A DNA stretch of 60,679 nt, taken from assembly GCA_035253825.1 (NCBI GenBank), contig DATFBM010000001.1:1-60679 (forward strand), written 5' to 3'. The stretch comes from JACCTH01 sp035253825 (GTDB lineage: Bacteria; Actinomycetota; Acidimicrobiia; Spongiisociales; ZC4RG35). The translations under genes and the position numbers were made by a program. Of the stretch, positions 49,582 through 58,450 are shown piece by piece (position 1 is the stretch's first letter; each line of letters opens with the position of its first letter). Below the pieces are notes generated by a model. The model did no database searches, had not been told where the DNA came from, and saw only the letters and a list, made by a program, of their open reading frames with translations.

Positions 49582-50597
49582 GAAACCCTTATGCCGACTT
49601 TGCCCAACTGCTCACCTTTATCAATACGCTCCATGGCGGCAGGGAGTTCTTCGAAGGGGAAGATCTGGTCGATTGGTAGCTGCACCCGGCCGCTGGCGAC
49701 AAGGGCGAGCGCCGCCTCGAATTCAGAGCGGTTGGCCATGGTCGAGCCGATGATCTTCAGCTGCTTGAACCAGACGACGGGAAGCGCCAGTTCCACCTTG
49801 TTGCCGGCCGTTGCCCCGCAGATCACCATACGACCCCCGGGCGCCAGCGAGCGGAACGATTGGTCCCATGTCGCTTTGCCGACGTTCTCCACCACGACGT
49901 CGACTCCGCGGCCCGTCGCTTCCTTGACATTGGCCGCGAAAGCCGAAGCGGAGTCAAAGCCCGCCTCCGCTCCGTGCTCCAGCGCCCAGGCGACCTTCTT
50001 TTGATCGCGCGAGGTCACGAGAACCCGCGCTCCCATCGCCACCGCAATCAGCGTCGCCGCCGAGGAAACACCACCCCCCACGCCGACCACGAGGGCGGTC
50101 TCGCCCGCCTTGAGTTCGGCCCGAGCGAGCATCCGATAGGCGGTCGAGGTGGCCAGTCCGAAAGTGCCAGCCACCTCCCAACTGAGCCCTGGCGGTTTGG
50201 CGATCAGGCTGGCGGTGGGAACAACGACCTGCTCGGCGAGAGTGCCCGGCTCCACCTCGCCCAGGATCGAATACTGGCGACAGAAGACCATGTTGTCAGC
50301 ACGACAGAACTCGCACTCGCCACAGGAGAGCGAGGGATTGATGACAACTTCATCGCCCACCTTCCACCCGCTTACCCCCGGCCCGACCTCGTCGATGATT
50401 CCCGCCCCGTCTCCGCCCAAGATATGGGGGAGCGACTTCGGCTTGGGCAGACCCATCGACACCCAAACATCCAGATGATTGAGCCCGGCTACCTTCAGCC
50501 GGACTCGCGCCTGACCTGGACCGGGCGCGGGGGTTGGCACATCTTCGAGGCCAACGGCATCTATACCGGTGGTGTCGTGAAGAAGCCAGGCGCGCAC
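49578..50597 (-). CDS. Zinc-dependent MDR alcohol dehydrogenase
   Basis: NAD(P)-dependent oxidoreductase of 339 residues of the medium-chain family. The structural zinc loop CGECEFCRADNMVFC is complete, GGDGAGIIDEVGPGVSGWKVGDEV precedes it, and the Rossmann motif is VVGVGGGVSSAATLIAVAMG. The catalytic zinc position has NHLDVWV in place of the usual C-G-x-D, so the catalytic zinc may be missing, as in the quinone-reductase-like branch. Its start is 22 bp from the divergent VOC gene. Substrate unassigned. Confidence 0.87.
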   Translation of the reverse strand: MRAWLLHDTTGIDAVGLEDVPTPAPGPGQARVRLKVAGLNHLDVWVSMGLPKPKSLPHILGGDGAGIIDEVGPGVSGWKVGDEVVINPSLSCGECEFCRADNMVFCRQYSILGEVEPGTLAEQVVVPTASLIAKPPGLSWEVAGTFGLATSTAYRMLARAELKAGETALVVGVGGGVSSAATLIAVAMGARVLVTSRDQKKVAWALEHGAEAGFDSASAFAANVKEATGRGVDVVVENVGKATWDQSFRSLAPGGRMVICGATAGNKVELALPVVWFKQLKIIGSTMANRSEFEAALALVASGRVQLPIDQIFPFEELPAAMERIDKGEQLGKVGIRVS

Positions 50598-50619
50598 CTG
50601 GCGAGAGTAGGAGGATCAA

Positions 50620-50982
50620 GTGGCTGAGGAGGCAGTGGTCGAGGTGACCTCGGTCGTCATCAACACGACCGATGAGGAGAAGTTGGCTTCCTTCTGGTCT
50701 CAACTTCTCGGAGTCGAGATCGGACATCGCGCCGACGGTTTCATCTGGCTACGGCGCCAACGCCAGGGTGGCTACTCAATCGCGTTTCAAAGAGTTGCCG
50801 ATCCGACTCCCGGCCGACGCCGCCTTCACCTCGATACCAGCGTCAAAGACATCGACGCCGCCACCGCCAGGATTCTCGAATTGGGTGGCATCCAGGTCGA
50901 AGAGCACGAAATCGGCGGCTTTCAGTGGAGGGTGATGGCGGATCCCGACGGCAACGAGTTCTGCATCGCTCGCCATGACTAG
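50620..50982 (+). CDS. VOC-superfamily (glyoxalase-like) protein
   Basis: Protein of 120 residues with one vicinal-oxygen-chelate module pair (VTSVVINTTDEEKLASFWSQLLGVEI ... RRRLHLDTSVKDIDAATARILELGG ... MADPDGNEFCI), of the Glyoxalase_6 type. A good Shine-Dalgarno (AGGAGG, 50609-50614) precedes GTG 50620. The usual metal ligands are only partly recognisable, so a binding rather than catalytic role is possible. Confidence 0.82.
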   Translation: MAEEAVVEVTSVVINTTDEEKLASFWSQLLGVEIGHRADGFIWLRRQRQGGYSIAFQRVADPTPGRRRLHLDTSVKDIDAATARILELGGIQVEEHEIGGFQWRVMADPDGNEFCIARHD

Positions 50983-51001
50983 GCCGACCTAATGTCGGCC
51001 G

Positions 51002-51394
51002 GTGGCTCACCGGTTTTCGATCCGCCCGCGCTTTTACGAACTCGACCCCTACAACCACGTCAATCACACTGCCTATCTCCAGTACTTCGAGGCGGCCCGA
51101 GTGGAAGCGTTGGCTGCGGTGGGCTTTGGCCTCGACGTGATGGGCGAGGCAGGGTTCCAGATCGTCTTGGTGGAACTGACCGCTCGCTTTTTCGCCTCGG
51201 CAACTTTGCACGAGGATCTGGTGATCGAGACCAATGTGACGGAGGTTTCCCGCGCCAGCTCGCGCTGGTCCCAAGACATCCGGCGCCGGGATCAGCTCAT
51301 TGCCAGCCTCGACTTGCGGGCCGCCTTCACCAATCGGGACGGAAAGCTGAGTCGCCCGCCTCCCGGTTTTGCCGAAGCAATGAATGCGATTTAG
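51002..51394 (+). CDS. 4-hydroxybenzoyl-CoA-thioesterase-type acyl-CoA thioesterase
   Basis: Hotdog-fold protein of 130 residues. The N-terminal RFYELDPYNHVNHTAYLQYFEAAR is the 4HBT/YbgC signature with the catalytic Asp in ELDPYNHVN. It lies 19 bp after the VOC gene and starts with GTG 51002. Its TAG stop overlaps the TAA of the convergent thiQ gene by 4 bases. Substrate unknown. Confidence 0.87.
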   Translation: MAHRFSIRPRFYELDPYNHVNHTAYLQYFEAARVEALAAVGFGLDVMGEAGFQIVLVELTARFFASATLHEDLVIETNVTEVSRASSRWSQDIRRRDQLIASLDLRAAFTNRDGKLSRPPPGFAEAMNAI

Positions 51395-52098
51395 GAGGAA
51401 CCGACGAAGTCGGCTACCCAGGCGTCGGCGGGTCTCGCCGCAATCTCCTGATAGGTCCCGGTCTGGACGATGCGACCGTTATTGAGTAGCGCCACTCGAT
51501 CGGCAATGACCCTTGCCTCGTCGTGGTCATGGGTGACGTAGATCACGCCCAGTTCTGCCTCCCGCAAGGAGTCGGCCATGTCCTCAACCAGTCGCTCTCG
51601 CAGTCGCCGATCAAGAGCGCCGACCGGCTCGTCGAGCATCACCAGCCGGGGATTGGGGGCAAGCGTCCGGGCCAACGCCACCCGCTGCATCTCCCCGCCC
51701 GACAGACGCTCGATCCGCCGATTGGAAAGTTCGCTCAAACCGACCCACGCCAGGACTTCCTCCACCCGGGACCTGATCGCCGACGGTGTCAGGTCGGCCA
51801 TCCGCAGGCCGAAGCCGACGTTTCCGGCGACGGTGAGGTGTGGAAAGAGGGCGTAGGTCTGAAACATGAGGCCGAAGCCGCGCAAGTGAGTAGGAACCCC
51901 GGCTAGGTCGTGCCCGTCGAAGGAGATCGTCCCGGTGGTGATTTCCTCGAGGCCGGCGATCGCTCGGAGGAGGGTCGATTTCCCCGAGCCGGACGGTCCC
52001 AAGAGGGCAAGTATTTCGGCCCCACCGAGGTCGAGCGAGACCCGATCCAGGGCGATCTTGGCGCCGAATTGGACCGAGATGTCTCTGACCGCCAGCAT
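51391..52098 (-). CDS. thiQ: Thiamine ABC transporter ATPase ThiQ
   Basis: ATPase of 235 residues. Walker A GPSGSGKST, signature LSGGEMQRVALARTL, Walker B LVMLDEPVGAL and the switch THDHDEA are all present. It is the last gene of the thiBPQ operon; its ATG overlaps the thiP stop (TGATG). Assignment to thiamine rather than iron rests on the TPP riboswitch upstream of the operon. Confidence 0.9.
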   Translation of the reverse strand: MLAVRDISVQFGAKIALDRVSLDLGGAEILALLGPSGSGKSTLLRAIAGLEEITTGTISFDGHDLAGVPTHLRGFGLMFQTYALFPHLTVAGNVGFGLRMADLTPSAIRSRVEEVLAWVGLSELSNRRIERLSGGEMQRVALARTLAPNPRLVMLDEPVGALDRRLRERLVEDMADSLREAELGVIYVTHDHDEARVIADRVALLNNGRIVQTGTYQEIAARPADAWVADFVGSS

Positions 52099-53639
52099 CA
52101 AAAGGTCCCTGCTTCATTACCCCGGAGGCGATCGATGACCAACACCAGCACCGCGGTCATGGCCGCCAGGATGACAGCCAGGGCCATTGCGGTTCCAAAA
52201 GAAGCTGTTCCCGGGCGGCCGAGTAAGCGAAAGATCAGCGTCGGCACGGTGGCACTGGCGGGTCGGGCCACGAAAGAAGTCGCACCAAACTCACCGAGGG
52301 AAACTACCGTCGCCAGTCCGGCGCCCACCGCCAGCGCCCGAGCGATGATCGGCAAATCGATCTCCTTCCACACTCTGGAGGGCGAGGCGCCTAGCACCCG
52401 GGCAGCTTCTCGCAGTTCGGGCCTGATCGATCGGAGCAGGGGCAACGCGGCCCGGACAACGAATGGTGTTGCCACCAAGGCGTGAGCCAGCGGAACCAGG
52501 ATGAAGGACCCGCGCAAATCGAAGGGCCGGTCGAGAGCGAGGAGGAATCCAAATCCAATCGTGACCGCCGACACTCCGAGCGGGAGCATGAGAGCGGTGT
52601 CGAGCCAGCCTCCCCCCCGACGTTCGATGATCCGCGCCGCCGCCAAGCCGACTCCGGTCGCGATGACGGTGGCCATGGCCGCGTAGAGGAGCGAATTGCC
52701 TATCGCCTGCCCGGGGCTAAGGGCACTGCTGGCGTTGCCCGCCAGTCCGCTCCAGCCACGGCGGCTGATCGAACTGCTCACCAGCGATACCAAGGGCACC
52801 GCCAGCAGGCCCAAAGTGATGATTACCGCGCCGGCAACCGGTATCCGGTGACGGGGTCCCGGAGGGGGAAGGGTGACCTCAGCGGCCAGGTCGACGCCGA
52901 TTCGGCGCTGCAGGCGATTGGCGAGTAACAGCGCCGTCACCACGAACACCAACTGCAGAACAGCAAGCGCCCCGGCCACTGGAAGGTTGAGAAAGGTCAC
53001 CGCCTGTTGGTAAATCTCGACCTCGATTGTTCGAATGCGCCCTCCGCCCAAGATGAGAACGGTGCCGAAGGAAGCGAAACAGAAGAGAAAGACGATGGCG
53101 GCGGCCGATGCGAGAGCTGGTCGGAGAAGTGGCAGGGTCACGGTGCGGAAGACTCGAACCGGTGATGCCCCCAAAGTGGCGGCGGCATCCTCGACACGAG
53201 GATCGATCCTGCTCCAAACGCCGCCAACGGTCCGAACCACCACCGCCACGTTGTAGAACACGTGGGCGGCGAGGATGGCAAGGACGCCCGGCGGCAGCAG
53301 ATCGAGAAAGCTCGCTCCCACCACCACGGTCGGCAGAACGAAGGGGATCGTTACCAGCGCTCGAGCTAGTTGCTTCCCTCTGAAGTTGAAACGCGACAGC
53401 GCCCAGGTGAGAGGGAGGCTGGCGATCAGGGTGAGAACGGTCGAGACCACCGCCTGCCACAAGGTGAACCACGCTGCGTTCCGGAACCGTTCCCGATCGA
53501 CAAGTTGGGCAAAGCCCTCGCCATTGAGCGACTCGGCCAGGATCCTCGTCAGCGGGTAGACGAACAGATAGCCAATGAAGAGGAGCGGTGCCCCCCAGAG
53601 GAGAGCTATCCGAAGATTTCGGACCACTCTTCCAGCCAT
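52098..53639 (-). CDS. thiP: Thiamine ABC transporter permease ThiP (two fused permease domains)
   Basis: Membrane protein of 513 residues with about twelve helices arranged as two binding-protein-dependent transport (EAA-loop) halves. First-half loop DAAATLGASPVRVFRTVTLPLL, second-half loop EAARVLGASPSRVWKEIDLPII. Such duplication is typical of ThiP and FbpB permeases. The ATG at 53639 overlaps the end of thiB by 34 bp; a GTG at 53627 is an alternative. Confidence 0.9.
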   Translation of the reverse strand: MAGRVVRNLRIALLWGAPLLFIGYLFVYPLTRILAESLNGEGFAQLVDRERFRNAAWFTLWQAVVSTVLTLIASLPLTWALSRFNFRGKQLARALVTIPFVLPTVVVGASFLDLLPPGVLAILAAHVFYNVAVVVRTVGGVWSRIDPRVEDAAATLGASPVRVFRTVTLPLLRPALASAAAIVFLFCFASFGTVLILGGGRIRTIEVEIYQQAVTFLNLPVAGALAVLQLVFVVTALLLANRLQRRIGVDLAAEVTLPPPGPRHRIPVAGAVIITLGLLAVPLVSLVSSSISRRGWSGLAGNASSALSPGQAIGNSLLYAAMATVIATGVGLAAARIIERRGGGWLDTALMLPLGVSAVTIGFGFLLALDRPFDLRGSFILVPLAHALVATPFVVRAALPLLRSIRPELREAARVLGASPSRVWKEIDLPIIARALAVGAGLATVVSLGEFGATSFVARPASATVPTLIFRLLGRPGTASFGTAMALAVILAAMTAVLVLVIDRLRGNEAGTF

Positions 53640-54565
53640 TGCTCACGATTCTCATCGATCGTGGCCGGATCCATCCGCACCGGGTCGGTCGGCACGGCAG
53701 TGTTTTCGACAAATTCTGGAGGCAATGCGGCCTCCTCGTTGATCGGGTAGACGAACCAGGTGAGCGGGATGGTCTCTTGGAAGGGCACGCTGAGCATGAA
53801 CTCGATCAGCTGACGAGATTCGTCCGGATGATCAGTTCCGCCGAGGACTCCGGCGAACTCGGTCTGGCGATAGCAGCCGTCAGTCATCACCGCCGTCGGC
53901 GGTTCCTCGACCGGAGGATCGGCGAAGATCACCTCCGCCGGCGGAGACGACGCGTAGGAAACCACCAGGGGCCGGTCACCTTCTCCCGCCCCTCCCGAGA
54001 ATTCGCCGTAATAAGCCTCCGACCATCCGGGGGCAACGAGCACCCCGTTCTGGCGGAGCTCGGCCCAGTACTTCTGCCATTCGGGGCCATAGCGATCGAT
54101 GGTGGCCAGAAGGAAGGCCAGCCCGGGCGAGGAGAGCGAAGGGTCCTCGACCACCAATTGATCGGCGATGGGGGTGAGGTCGTCAAGCGTTTCCGGCGGC
54201 GGATTGGTCGTGAAGGCTTCGCGGTCGTAGTTGATACAAACGTCGCCGTAGTCGATCGCAGTGACTTCGCCGTCAAAAATCTGTGCGTCGACCGCCCGTT
54301 GCAGGAACGTGTCATCAACTCCGAAGAGGACGTCGGCCAGAGGGTTGTCCTTGGTGAGGATCGCCTGATTGACCATCGCTCCGGCATCTCCAGCCGCCAG
54401 TACCTCGACCACGACACCAGTCTCGGAGGTAAAAGCAGCAAACGTCTCCTCGGTGACCGCATCGGCGAAGGAGTCATGGGCGATGAGGGTCAGGATCACG
54501 GGCTCGTCGGATGAGCACCCGAAAGCGCTCGCCGCGAGGACCACCAACAGCACCAGTCGCTTCAT
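53606..54565 (-). CDS. thiB: Thiamine-binding lipoprotein ThiB
   Basis: Solute-binding protein of 319 residues. Lipoprotein signal LVLLVVLAASAFGC with the lipidated Cys at 17. The mature part follows the ThiB pattern: LIAHDSFADAV, ADVLFGVDDTFL, IDYGDVCINYDREAF and SYASSPPAEVIFAD. It binds thiamine (or its phosphates) outside the cell and passes it to ThiPQ. A TPP riboswitch precedes it by a few bases, so expression falls when TPP is plentiful. Confidence 0.92.
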   Translation of the reverse strand: MKRLVLLVVLAASAFGCSSDEPVILTLIAHDSFADAVTEETFAAFTSETGVVVEVLAAGDAGAMVNQAILTKDNPLADVLFGVDDTFLQRAVDAQIFDGEVTAIDYGDVCINYDREAFTTNPPPETLDDLTPIADQLVVEDPSLSSPGLAFLLATIDRYGPEWQKYWAELRQNGVLVAPGWSEAYYGEFSGGAGEGDRPLVVSYASSPPAEVIFADPPVEEPPTAVMTDGCYRQTEFAGVLGGTDHPDESRQLIEFMLSVPFQETIPLTWFVYPINEEAALPPEFVENTAVPTDPVRMDPATIDENREQWLEEWSEIFG

Positions 54566-54572
54566 CGATCTC

Positions 54573-54657
54573 CTCCCTACGCCGGCATTACCCGGATCAG
54601 GTTTCTACGGTCGGAGTGCTTCTCCCTCTCAGCCCCATAAATGGTGGGGCTCCCGTG
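54573..54657 (-). promoter_or_regulatory. TPP riboswitch (THI element) of thiBPQ
   Basis: On the minus strand the element has the conserved GGGCTGAGAGGG (pyrimidine-sensor side), then ACCTGATC, GGGTAATGCC and GCGTAGGGAG, which are the universal THI-box blocks in the right order. The 3' end is only a few bases from the thiB start and overlaps its AGGAGG, so control of translation initiation is likely. Confidence 0.96.
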
Positions 54658-54669
54658 TGTGTCGCCAGA

Positions 54670-55836
54670 TTACGACGGCGGCGAGATAACGAGGACGCTG
54701 TTGTGGCCGCCGAATCCGAATGAGTTGGTGATCACCGGGGAAGGATCGAACTGCCTCGGCTCGGTGACGATGTCGGTCAAGGGGATCTCGGGATCCTGAC
54801 GGGTTATCCCGAGGTTGGGCGGCAGCTCGCGGTTGGTGATGGCAAGGACCGAGGCCACCGCCTCGATGGCCCCGCTCGCCCCCAGCGCATGTCCCGTGCT
54901 GCCTTTGATCGAAGACACCGGAGGTTGGGGATCGAACACTCGGGCGATCACCGCCCCTTCGGTCCGGTCGTTGAGATCGGTACCGGTGCCATGGGCATTG
55001 ACGTATCCGACATCATCAGGCTCGAGGCCAGCATCGGCCAGCGCCAAGCGAATGGCTCGCTCGGCTCCCTCTCCTTCGGGATGTGGGGCCGTGAGATGGT
55101 GGGCATCGCCGGTGGCCGAGGCCCCGGCGAGCTCGGCCAAGATCGTCGCTCCGCGGGCTTTCGCCAACTCCCATTCCTCGATGACCACGATGCCGGCGCC
55201 CTCCCCGAGCACCATTCCGTCACGGTCCACCGAGAACGGTCGGGCAGTGGTGGTGGGCGACATCGCTTTAGACGAGAGAAAGCCTGCCACGGCCGGCTGG
55301 CGAACGGCGGCCTCGCAGCCTCCGGCGATGGCGGCGTCGGCATAGCCCCACTGCACCGTGCGGAGGGCGTCGGTGATCGCCTGGGCTCCCGCCGCGCACG
55401 CCACCACCTGAGTTGTCACCGGCCCGCCGAACCCGTACTTGATCGACACCGCCGCGGCGGCTGCGTTGCACATCATCATCGGTATCAACAGCGGCGATGG
55501 GCGGCGCTCGGGGTCGTAGGAGGTCTCAACCAGTTCTTCCAGCGCTGCCAGACCGCCAATGCCACTGGCAATCGCCACCGCTACACGGTCCGTCGCGGCG
55601 GTCAAAGAACCCGCCTGCTTCATCGCTTCTTCCGTCGCCACCAGGGCCATCTGAGCGAAGCGGTCGAGGCGGCGGGCTTCCTTGCGCGGCATCCACTGCT
55701 CGGGATCCCAGTTGCTGATCTCGTGATGCTGGCCGGGAACGGGTTCGGTCTGGAGGCCCTTCCAGAAGTCAGCGACTCCGATCCCCGGCTGGCTGACGAT
55801 TCCAACCCCGGTGATGGCGACTCGCCGCTTGTTCAT
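54670..55836 (-). CDS. Beta-ketoacyl-ACP synthase II-like (FabF family)
   Basis: Condensing enzyme of 388 residues. The catalytic triad is intact: Cys in QVVACAAGAQAI, His in VNAHGTGTDLND and His in KGSTGHALGASG. The C-terminal NSFGFGGHNSVLVI is also typical. It ends an operon of acyl-CoA dehydrogenase, SDR and this gene, with its ATG overlapping the SDR stop. No acyl carrier protein, malonyl transferase or second KS is present, so it might serve a special fatty-acyl step rather than general fatty acid synthesis. Only 12 bp separate its stop from the upstream end of the thiBPQ riboswitch. Confidence 0.9.
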   Translation of the reverse strand: MNKRRVAITGVGIVSQPGIGVADFWKGLQTEPVPGQHHEISNWDPEQWMPRKEARRLDRFAQMALVATEEAMKQAGSLTAATDRVAVAIASGIGGLAALEELVETSYDPERRPSPLLIPMMMCNAAAAAVSIKYGFGGPVTTQVVACAAGAQAITDALRTVQWGYADAAIAGGCEAAVRQPAVAGFLSSKAMSPTTTARPFSVDRDGMVLGEGAGIVVIEEWELAKARGATILAELAGASATGDAHHLTAPHPEGEGAERAIRLALADAGLEPDDVGYVNAHGTGTDLNDRTEGAVIARVFDPQPPVSSIKGSTGHALGASGAIEAVASVLAITNRELPPNLGITRQDPEIPLTDIVTEPRQFDPSPVITNSFGFGGHNSVLVISPPS

Positions 55837-56600
55837 CTCCCGCGAAGGTTACGCCGGAGCCGGCGCATTGCTTCGAGCCAGCCGTCGCGGTCCTCCGCCC
55901 GCCGCTGCTCGTACCCCGCCACCTCCGGATGAGGCAGGATCAGAAAGCGCTCCTCGCGCAGGCCCTCGATGACCGACTCCGCCACCGCCTCGGGGGTGAT
56001 GGCCGTGGCTCGGAGGTAGGCGGCGGTCTCGCCTTCCCTCTCCAGGATCGGGGTCAGCACCCCTTGCGGGCAGAGGCAAGAAACCTTGATCCCACCGTCA
56101 CCGTAAGTAACCGCCAGCCATTCGGCCAGGGCCACGGCGGCGTGCTTGGTCACTGAATACTGGGCGGCGCCGATATTGGTCAACAGGCCTGCCGCCGACG
56201 CGGTGACGAGTAGATAGCCGGCGCCCCGCTCCCGCCAGCGGGGGACGAGGTGGCGGGCGGCGTAGACATGGGAGAGAAAGTTCACCCGCCACATCCGTTC
56301 CCACTCCTCGTCCGAGCTCTGCTCGGATCCCTCGTAGGCGATACCGGCATTGGCGCAGAAGAGGTCGATCGGGCCCAACTGTGTCTCCGTCTCCTCGATA
56401 AGGCGGATGTTGTCCTCCTCCCGGGAGACATCTACCCCGATCGGATATGCCCCGGTCTCGGCGGCGATCTCCGCTACCCGGCCGAGGTCGATATCGGCGG
56501 CCATCACCTTGGCGCCGTTGCCGGAGAATGATCGGGTCAAGGCGGCCCCAATCCCGCTCCCCGCTCCAGTTACCACCGCCACCTTGCCGGCGATGTCCAT
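55833..56600 (-). CDS. Short-chain dehydrogenase/reductase
   Basis: NAD(P)-dependent oxidoreductase of 255 residues. The classical SDR pattern is complete: TGAGSGIG (cofactor), ADIDLGRV (Asp36-type, suggesting NAD), NAGIAYEG, the serine in TASAAG, and YSVTK as the Tyr-x3-Lys pair. It begins 3 bp after the acyl-CoA dehydrogenase stop and overlaps the FabF-like gene, so a shared acyl substrate is plausible. Confidence 0.92.
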   Translation of the reverse strand: MDIAGKVAVVTGAGSGIGAALTRSFSGNGAKVMAADIDLGRVAEIAAETGAYPIGVDVSREEDNIRLIEETETQLGPIDLFCANAGIAYEGSEQSSDEEWERMWRVNFLSHVYAARHLVPRWRERGAGYLLVTASAAGLLTNIGAAQYSVTKHAAVALAEWLAVTYGDGGIKVSCLCPQGVLTPILEREGETAAYLRATAITPEAVAESVIEGLREERFLILPHPEVAGYEQRRAEDRDGWLEAMRRLRRNLRGR

Positions 56601-56603
56601 GGA

Positions 56604-58355
56604 TTAGAGGAAGGACTCTGCCAGTTGGGTCTGAGGGGCGGTGACCGCCGGCAGCAACGCCGCGGCCTTCGGGAGGATTTGGGTGTTGTAGAAGCGCGCC
56701 AGGCCCAATCGTCCTCGCATGAAGCCGTCTTCGGTCTTGTGCGAAGCGGCGAGCGCCGACAAGGTGTGCATCCACCCTCCCAACAGCAAACCCAACATCT
56801 CCAAGTAGGGGGTTGCCGCTGCCAGGGCGTCATTGGGATCACCGACCGCCAGGAGATGCTGAGTGGCCTGGCGCGCCGCCGTTAGTGCTTCCAACAAGGG
56901 AGCGGCGAGATCGGCGAGGTCGGGCCCACACTCGGCCGCGGTCCGCTGGATGTCGTCGAACAACTCGGACACGACCTGGCCCTGGCGCATCGCGAGCTTC
57001 CGGCTGACGAGATCGATCGCCTGGATGCCGTTGGTTCCCTCGTAAATGGGGGCGATGCGAATGTCGCGGTAGAACTGGGCTGCTCCCGTCTCTTCGATGA
57101 ACCCCATGCCTCCGTGAACCTGAATTCCGATCGATGCCATCGCCACCCCGACGTCCGTGGACCAGGCCTTGGAGATGGGGGTGAAGAGCGCGACCAGTTC
57201 GCTGGCCCGTTGCCTCTCCTCTTCGGTTTCGGCGTGGCGCTCGAGATCGAGTTGATAGGCGTTGTAATAGAGAATCCCTCGTAGGGCCTCTTTGTAAGCG
57301 CGCATGGTGAGAAGCATTCGCCGGACGTCGGGGTGCTCGATGATCTCGGTATCGTCACGTCCGCCTACCGGCCGGCCCTGGATTCGCACTCGGGAGAATT
57401 CGAGCGCCTTCTGGTAAGCGGCTTCAGTTATCGAAAGACCCTCGATCCCGACTCCGATGCGAGCCGTGTTCATCATCGTGAACATGTATCGCATTCCCGA
57501 TTGCTCTTCTCCGATCAGGAACCCAAGGGCACCCCTGCCCTCGTCCCCGAAGGAGAGCACGCAGGTGGGTGAGGCATGGATGCCCATCTTGTGCTCGATG
57601 GACACCACTTTGAGATCGTTGCGCTCGCCGGGCTCGCCCTCTGCGTTGGGCATGAACTTGGGAACCAAGAAGAGCGAGATCCCTTTGGTACCGGCCGCGG
57701 CATCGGGGGTGCGGGCCAGGACGAGGTGGACGATGTTCTCGGTGAGGTCGTGCTCACCCCAGGTGATGAAGATCTTTTGGCCGAAGAGGCGATAGGTGCC
57801 GTCGCCCTGCGGCTCGGCCCTGGTGGTCAGCGCCCCGACGTCGGAGCCGGCTTGCGGCTCGGTGAGGCACATGGTTCCGCTCCACTGGCCGGAGACCAGC
57901 TTTTCCAGGTAAGTGGCTTGCTGCTCCTCCGATCCATGCTGGCTGAGCGCCTCGATGGCCGCCTGGGTGAGGAGGGGACAAAGGGAGAATGCCATATTGG
58001 TGGACTTGAACATTTCCTGGACCACGACCCCGACGACGTAGGGAAGTCCACCGCCGCCCCAGCGCTCGTCGACATGGACGCCGCCCCAGCCTGCTTCCAC
58101 AAACTTGGCGTAGGCCGCTCGAAAGCCCTCGGGGGTCTTGACGGTCCCATCCGATTGGAGGCGGCTTCCCTGCCTGTCGCCGATGGTGTTCAAAGGGGCG
58201 ATGACTTCTGCGAAAAATCGTCCCGCCTCCTCCAGCACTCCGCGCACGGTCTCGGGATCGGCGTGCTGGAAGCCGTTGAGCTTGGCGATGGCCGCCAGGT
58301 CGACAACGTGGTTGAGGGTGAAGTCGATGTCTTCGAGAGGTGCCTTATATCCCAT
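56604..58355 (-). CDS. Large acyl-CoA dehydrogenase (DmdC/FadE-like)
   Basis: FAD enzyme of 583 residues, longer than standard acyl-CoA dehydrogenases because of N-terminal (ALEDIDFTLNHV-type) and C-terminal extensions shared with DmdC (3-methylmercaptopropionyl-CoA dehydrogenase) and related proteins. Core motifs: CLTEPQAGSDVGAL, KIFITWGEHDLTENI, IGIQVHGGMGFIEETGAAQFYRD and the catalytic region IAPIYEGTNGIQAIDL. It is the first gene of the operon with the SDR and FabF-like genes. The acyl substrate is not decidable. Confidence 0.92.
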   Translation of the reverse strand: MGYKAPLEDIDFTLNHVVDLAAIAKLNGFQHADPETVRGVLEEAGRFFAEVIAPLNTIGDRQGSRLQSDGTVKTPEGFRAAYAKFVEAGWGGVHVDERWGGGGLPYVVGVVVQEMFKSTNMAFSLCPLLTQAAIEALSQHGSEEQQATYLEKLVSGQWSGTMCLTEPQAGSDVGALTTRAEPQGDGTYRLFGQKIFITWGEHDLTENIVHLVLARTPDAAAGTKGISLFLVPKFMPNAEGEPGERNDLKVVSIEHKMGIHASPTCVLSFGDEGRGALGFLIGEEQSGMRYMFTMMNTARIGVGIEGLSITEAAYQKALEFSRVRIQGRPVGGRDDTEIIEHPDVRRMLLTMRAYKEALRGILYYNAYQLDLERHAETEEERQRASELVALFTPISKAWSTDVGVAMASIGIQVHGGMGFIEETGAAQFYRDIRIAPIYEGTNGIQAIDLVSRKLAMRQGQVVSELFDDIQRTAAECGPDLADLAAPLLEALTAARQATQHLLAVGDPNDALAAATPYLEMLGLLLGGWMHTLSALAASHKTEDGFMRGRLGLARFYNTQILPKAAALLPAVTAPQTQLAESFL

Positions 58356-58450
58356 GATTCTCGGCCTTCAGGCTACTTGGCGGTGATCTCAACCAGACCT
58401 GGGAACCGCAGCTTTGACCACTGCCGTATGGCTCTCTGGAGGTTGGATAT

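Noticed and set aside
54670..58355. A polyketide or fatty-acid-derived natural-product cluster
   Set aside because: Only one ketosynthase-like gene with an SDR and an acyl-CoA dehydrogenase; no acyl carrier protein, acyltransferase, second ketosynthase or thioesterase domain.
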